Source: Membranipora membranacea (taxonomy: Eukaryota; Bryozoa; Gymnolaemata; Cheilostomatida; Membraniporidae). From it: a DNA stretch of 64,000 nucleotides. The first letter of the stretch is position 1, and every line of letters starts with the position of its first letter. The notes under the pieces are model-generated. The model saw only the letters and a list, made by a program, of their open reading frames with translations. It did not search any database and was not told the origin of the DNA. This document shows, piece by piece, positions 59,130 to 64,000 of the stretch. The DNA lies in assembly GCA_914767715.1 (NCBI GenBank), contig OU612067.1:29610162-29674161 (forward strand), written 5' to 3'. A program made the translations under genes and the position numbers.

Positions 59130-59542
59130 GACTTCCTCTTAGGCCCGGCGACCTACGTTGTGGCTGTATTCAACTTTGAATGCTTTGAGGACATCTGAGG
59201 CAGTGAGTGGCTTCGCTCTGGCCTTGTACCTAGGATGTCGGCTAGGCCATGACTACGCACCATATCCATAAACTAAAATTTAAAACAATCAGGCAAATGC
59301 AATAATATCATCTATATGTACATGTATAGCCAATGCGAGGGAACGGTGCTGAATAATTACTGTATTCTCTCATATAAAAAGTACTACACATCTATTTCCT
59401 CAATCAAACCTCATCCTCTGTATGAGCAAGCACAAATTGTAGGGAGGCTATTTTTTGGTACGTTTATGTATGAGTTATCATATTCAAAATTTATTTTAAC
59501 AAAAATCCATCAAAGAGTCCAAAGTAGGATTTGTTATGCCAT

Positions 59543-59697
59543 AAGCCTCATTTTGCTATCTTGTAGAAATCAATCTGCACACATCACCCTGAGTGGCAGC
59601 AATAGGTTCTCTTTGTTTTAAGTAATTATTAGGTTTTCTAAGGGCTATCCCCTCATTAAATATTGGAGGTCAACTCTGTATTGTTGATTTTCGGTTT
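59543..59697. repeat. Dispersed repeat R1, copy 2
   Basis: Direct copy of 55,583-55,740, diverged by small indels. Confidence 0.6.
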
Positions 59698-59728
59698 ATG
59701 AAGTAAGACAATAATGTTGAGTTTCTAT

Positions 59729-60870
59729 CTTGACAAGCTCGCACGGATGAGACACACGGGTGTGACTTTCAAACTTAAACCTTTTGAGCAGGCTTCCCTC
59801 CACCCTAGTCCTACTTTTTGGCATCTTTTTTCTCTCTTTATCAGACTTATCCTGGGCTTTTCTAGTTCTATTTTTTTTTCACACCTGAAAAAGTGAAGCC
59901 ATTCTATCTGGCTGGATGATTTGGTATAAAAACGCTTCTGGTGATTTTGAAACACAAACCACTTGAGTTGTGGGCGGCTTCAACCTTTCTCCATTTTTTT
60001 TATCACACGTAGTATTTTTTTTCCTTCACAATGGCTTTCACTGCCGAAATTTTCAATTTCCAGAGTGAAGCTGTTCTTGTCGATAAGTTAAGTCCACTTT
60101 CAGCTTTTTTTGCAGATGTAGTAAAATAATTTCTTTTGAAAGTCAATATTAATTGCTTGTGATCGCAATGCGGTTGAGAGGCTCAAATCTGGTTTGACAT
60201 CAATACCACTCTCGTGTTCTTCTCTTTCTTAGCACCTCCTCTTCTCCTTGGGTGATCACGATCTGAAAATGCTCGTAAGACAATATATTTGGGGTTCTTT
60301 CTTGACGAGCTTCCACAGACGAGCCGCAAGGGGGTGACTTTCAAGCTTGAACCTTTTGAGCAAGCCACCCTCAACATTTCTTTGTCAAACTAATCCTGGG
60401 TTATTTCAGGCTCAATTTTTTTCATGCCTGAATGCGTCTGCTCTAAGAGTCAAGCCATTCTAGATGAGTTTTCATGCTTCTAGTGATTTGGAATCTAAAA
60501 CCACTGGACTTCAGTAGTGCGCCGTTTTCCAATCTTTCCCCATTTTTTATCAAATTAATGTCTAAGGCTAAATTCGGTTATGATTTTCTTTTCAGTTTCT
60601 TATTCCGAACTTGCTTACACTGCTGAATTTTCTAGTGCAAGAGTGTAGTTGTTCTTGTTGATAACTTCAGTCTACTTTCAGATTTTTTTGTGTGGATATA
60701 GTCAGCAGAATTAAGTTTCAATCACAATATTTGTGTGTGATTATACCAAAGATGAGAGGCTCAAATTTGGATATACGTCAATCCCACTCACATGTAATTT
60801 TCTTTCTTTACACCTCTTCTTCTCCTTGGTTGATCAAGTTTTGAGTAATGCTCATAAGCATGCTTGTGAA
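59729..60870. repeat. Tandem duplication R3, two units of 572 bp
   Basis: CTTGACAAGCTCGCACGG (59,729) corresponds to CTTGACGAGCTTCCACAG (60,301). Shared blocks follow in order, including GTGACTTTCAA.CTT.AACC, AAGCCATTCTA, TTCTTGT.GATAA and GAGAGGCTCAAAT. A partial third unit is at 62,650-62,820. No intact gene lies inside; minus-strand frames read ACSKG.SLKVTP in both. Confidence 0.65.
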
Positions 60871-61027
60871 CATTGGTAATGTGGTTACTCAGTGACTGCC
60901 ACTGGCTGATAGCCTAATCAAATTGGGTCAGTGGAGTGGATATAGCAAACCAATACAGATGATTCACAACGTTTACTCCGTTTCAAACACTCAATAAATA
61001 ATAAACAATAAATAGGAACTGGCACCA

Positions 61028-61287
61028 TTGACATATAGAGATTAATGAAGCTAATGAACGGTCTGCATTATATGCAACAGTTTTTGTCTAGAATTAATTC
61101 AGTTTTGTATTGTCTGTGTGCTTCCTTACTGAAATATCACTATAACCATTCTATTCCTCTAGAACTTCAGGGAAAAAGCCTTTCTTTAACGAGCTAATCA
61201 ATTTTCATCTCTCTGCTTTCTCTGTTAGCTTCTCCTCTAGTTTTTGGAACTGTTCTAGTGTATCCATCTTTTCATACTCGTTTTGCT
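61028..61287 (-). repeat. Repeat R2, copy 2, with exon-like minus-strand frame
   Basis: After TTTATTCCACAG the minus strand is open for 26 codons: QNEYEKMDTLEQFQKLEEK, then LTEKAER and TGA. Copy 1 shares YEKMDTLEQF but ends earlier. Charged and probably coiled-coil. Confidence 0.5.
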
Positions 61288-61856
61288 GTGGAATAAACTG
61301 CCAAGCGTTTCTCACATGTTAAATTTTATTTTATGAGTATTTTAAAATTTAAAAAAAAGACATTAAGCATCGTCGCTGTCATTTTCTTTGAGCCTGCCAG
61401 TTTCTTCCTTTTTCTGTAGATACATGGAAAACAAGATTTATAGATGACATAAGATGAGTCATAAGCTTGATTTGTTGTTTGATCAAAAATAACGAGATAA
61501 TTTTTCAAAAGAGTTGGAATTTTTGAGTTGCCCAGTCATACTCTGTTTTCTCCCAACATAGTGGATGCCTATCAACCATGATGCGAAATAAAATGAATGT
61601 GCACCTCACAAACACTTATTAGAGAATGATATTCAATAACAAAAATATTTATCAAAGTTCACAGCAGCATAATACCAAAATTGTGGTATACGCGGCCTAG
61701 GCAGACTCCATTGTTCATAATCCCAGTCGCAAACATACTTTCATTGTTGTGCATTACTTTTTTTGCTCCACCGGTGTGGCCCACCTGTGCCGAGAATACA
61801 CCAACTTCAATCGCCTTCTCATGAGCCATAGGCGCTACTGTGCTCTGCAACACTCC

Positions 61857-61927
61857 GATGGGCGGGGGCCGACGGGCGGGGGGCCGATAGGCGGGGGCCG
61901 ACGGGCGGGGGGCCGACGGGCGGGGGC
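61857..61927. repeat. GC-rich minisatellite, about 14-15-bp units
   Basis: Five units of the type CCGACGGGCGGGGG with one-base length changes. Strikingly GC-rich in AT-rich surroundings. Could form quadruplexes. Confidence 0.9.
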
Positions 61928-62649
61928 AAAAGTCTGGGGGGCTCAGACTACAACGCTCCTAAAACAAATGATATTGAAATTTTATGAAAGTTTAAATGTC
62001 ATAAATTAGCTCACAAACACAATCAACTAAATTTGGCTGTCAAATCAATAAATTGAGTTTGAGAGACTGGATCTGCATTCTCATGTACATTGCTAATATT
62101 AATTTATATATTATTGCTGACGCAACCCTGACCCGAAAACTGACATTACAGTTTGCTGCTGCCATAGTGGCGCATTACACTTGGAGATGATCCTCCGATG
62201 GCCTTCATCGCGGTCTGCGTCGGAGAAAATCAATATAGTTGAATAATTATTTCATGATTATACATAGAAGTTTTACCAGAGAGTGGAAATTGCCTTGTTT
62301 AGCTGCTGGAAATGTGTTTCTGTGTGAGCTCTGGTTTCTGTGGTAACTTTTTATGTTTTGTCTCTGTTGCGGATTATGGGAGCTAGCTGCTCCTGTCATA
62401 TCTAAGACAAGTGGGTCGTTTTGTACATCTGCATGATGTTTTACTAATTAAGCAAAGTCATGAAACACAGGATAACGGCCATAATGCTGTCTATGCATGA
62501 CAGTTTTTTCTCTTCCATCCTATTTGCTAGGTAGTCAAATGGTTTCAAAAGACAAATAAATACCAACACTACATTGTTTTGTACTGTATCCATAAAAGAA
62601 TGGCTGCTGTATTTGGCACTAAAATTAATTTTTTCTGTTTCTGATTTCT
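61928..62649. other. Intergenic, no gene recognised
   Basis: Short frames only; no domain, RNA gene or repeat seen. Confidence 0.4.
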
Positions 62650-62820
62650 TACACAATGGCTTCCACTGCCGAACATTTCTACATCCAGAGTGAAGCTGTT
62701 CTTGTCGATAATTTTAGTCAATTTACAGCTTTTTTTATGCGAATGTAGTCATTGGAATTCTTTTCGTACTCAATATTTGCTTGTGATCAAAATACAGTTG
62801 AGAGGCTCAATTTTGACTGT
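62650..62820. repeat. Partial third copy of repeat R3
   Basis: ACACAATGGCTTCCACTGCC and the following 150 bases match the unit part at 60,027-60,190, including GTGAAGCTGTTCTTGTCGAT. Confidence 0.65.
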
Positions 62821-63199
62821 AAAAACTGTAAAACTGGCCAGGACTTAGCAAGCATTTTACATTTAATCATTCAAACTCTTGTGGGTTGGAGCCTTCTTTG
62901 TGCACACCTGAGTGAACTTGTTCTTATGATCCTGACTGTACACACCTCAGAGGCAGATATCTGGCATGGCTAGAAATCCATCATCAACATCGAAACTAGT
63001 AATGTCATGAGCTTCATAAGCTAAAATAGTGATCAGTTTTGACGAAGCATGTTTGAGAATTGGTGAAAGCACTGGCATGATTTTATCATGTACACCCTCT
63101 CGTACCACTTCATAAAATGACGGTGCCACATTCAGCATTCCACTGTCTGAAACCGCTGCAACAGCTTAACAGCACCTGCCAATGTCAGATCAAACATGC

Positions 63200-63373
63200 C
63201 TACAGCTGCTGGAGTAATGGCACCAAGATCTCAGAGAAGTTTCTTCCAGTGAGGAGCAACAACAGAATCAGTCGACTGATGTTTTTGGTGCAAAAAAACT
63301 CAACATTGGCACTGGTTTTTTCAGATGTGCCGGTTGTTTCTTGTCTGCTGGCCTCACTTCCAACATCCTTTCT
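63200..63373 (-). CDS. Candidate coding exon, function unknown
   Basis: Follows a strong acceptor (ATTCTTTTTGCAG) and is open for 57 codons: RKDVGSEASRQETTGTSEK, then a leucine-rich part (ISRLILLLLLTGRNF) and LVPLLQQL to TAG at 63,200. A GTAGGC donor overlaps the stop, so the gene may continue; the frame at 63,138-62,947 (MLNVAPSFYEVVREG) could be a downstream part but does not join in frame. Family not recognised. Confidence 0.3.
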   Translation of the reverse strand, partial: RKDVGSEASRQETTGTSEKTSANVEFFCTKNISRLILLLLLTGRNFSEILVPLLQQL

Positions 63374-64000
63374 CTGCAAAAAGAATTCTCATAAATAAAA
63401 AGTAATCACAATAGCTGTTTGTTATTCTGATATCAGACAAGATGGGTATTTAGGGATTATCTGCCTGTATATAGAACAAATTGCAAGTGATACTATTTCA
63501 GGTTATAACATAATATCAAGCTGCTGTTAAAATTGGATGATAGCCACCAGCCAAAAAGTTAAATAGAGAGTTTTGGCATCAAACATCTAGCCAGTAGCTT
63601 TGAATGAAGTTACATCAGCTGAGCGTTTCCACTTCTCTTGTACCTGCATTGCATGTGTGAAAATATTCAGTCCACAAATAGTTATTATGAACAGGAGATT
63701 TACATAGCTGGTTAGGTGAGATATATACAATACTATTACGGATTACACAAAAGATAAATGAATACATACACTACATAACCTGTCGAAGTATTGTTTTGTG
63801 AAAGTATAGCTTCTGTATTTGGCATTAAAATTACAATCGATAGCGTAAAACAGACATTGCATAGCATGGTACCATCCAATGAACAAGATATAATATATTT
63901 CCTCTAAATTTAATTGATTGTTTGGTTCCAAATTGAATACAGCTGTTTGACAGCTTCAATAACTCTTAAAATCTTTGGCTGCTTGTCTAGTTCCACCAGT
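63374..64000. other. Window end, no gene recognised
   Basis: AT-rich; short frames only. Upstream exons of the candidate at 63,200-63,373 would lie here or beyond the window. Confidence 0.35.

Overview
The window is eukaryotic and most likely from an invertebrate animal. Genes are split by GT-AG introns of roughly 80 to 1,500 bases. TATA boxes and AATAAA signals sit where expected, the intergenic DNA is AT-rich, and retrotransposon relics, tRNA-derived elements and small foldback transposons are common. Secreted antistasin/WAP proteins, an Ig-like membrane protein and a SAP-SWIM relic fit a sponge, cnidarian or mollusc-like genome. I cannot name the species. Every multi-exon model below was built by eye from splice signals, phase agreement and open frames.

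Layout: 0.3-2.2 kb, a five-exon secreted antistasin/WAP gene (+). 2.4-2.9 kb, a TA-flanked terminal-inverted-repeat element. 4.6 kb, a tRNA-Leu(UAG) (-). 5.0 and 8.3 kb, two broken relics of one tRNA-Pro type. 5.9-7.9 kb, a small three-exon gene (-). 8.8-10.3 kb, a decayed LINE (+). 12.7-16.3 kb, a ten-exon paralogue of the first gene (-), convergent with it. 19-23.3 kb and 24.2-27.4 kb, two copies of a segmental duplication, each with a matching small terminal exon; the second also carries a 16-copy 32-bp array. 27.4-28.6 kb, a three-exon gene of unknown function (-). 32.1-36.6 kb, a single-pass membrane protein with an Ig-like domain and an RS-rich basic tail (-). 37-38.9 and 41.3-42.8 kb, two 5'-truncated LINEs (-), with a 41-bp decamer array and a near-perfect hairpin between them. 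45.9-49.5 kb, two tandem duplications, each with a small transposon in only one copy. 49.5-54.8 kb, small candidate genes on +. 55.7-56.5 kb, a SAP-SWIM pseudogene (-). 57.5-63.4 kb, repeated blocks with fragments of small genes (-).

Functional theme: the two best-supported loci encode cysteine-rich secreted proteins of protease-inhibitor type, and the third is a cell-surface receptor-like protein. The rest is mainly duplication and transposition. Several insertions can be dated relative to local duplications because an empty paralogous site lies in the same window.
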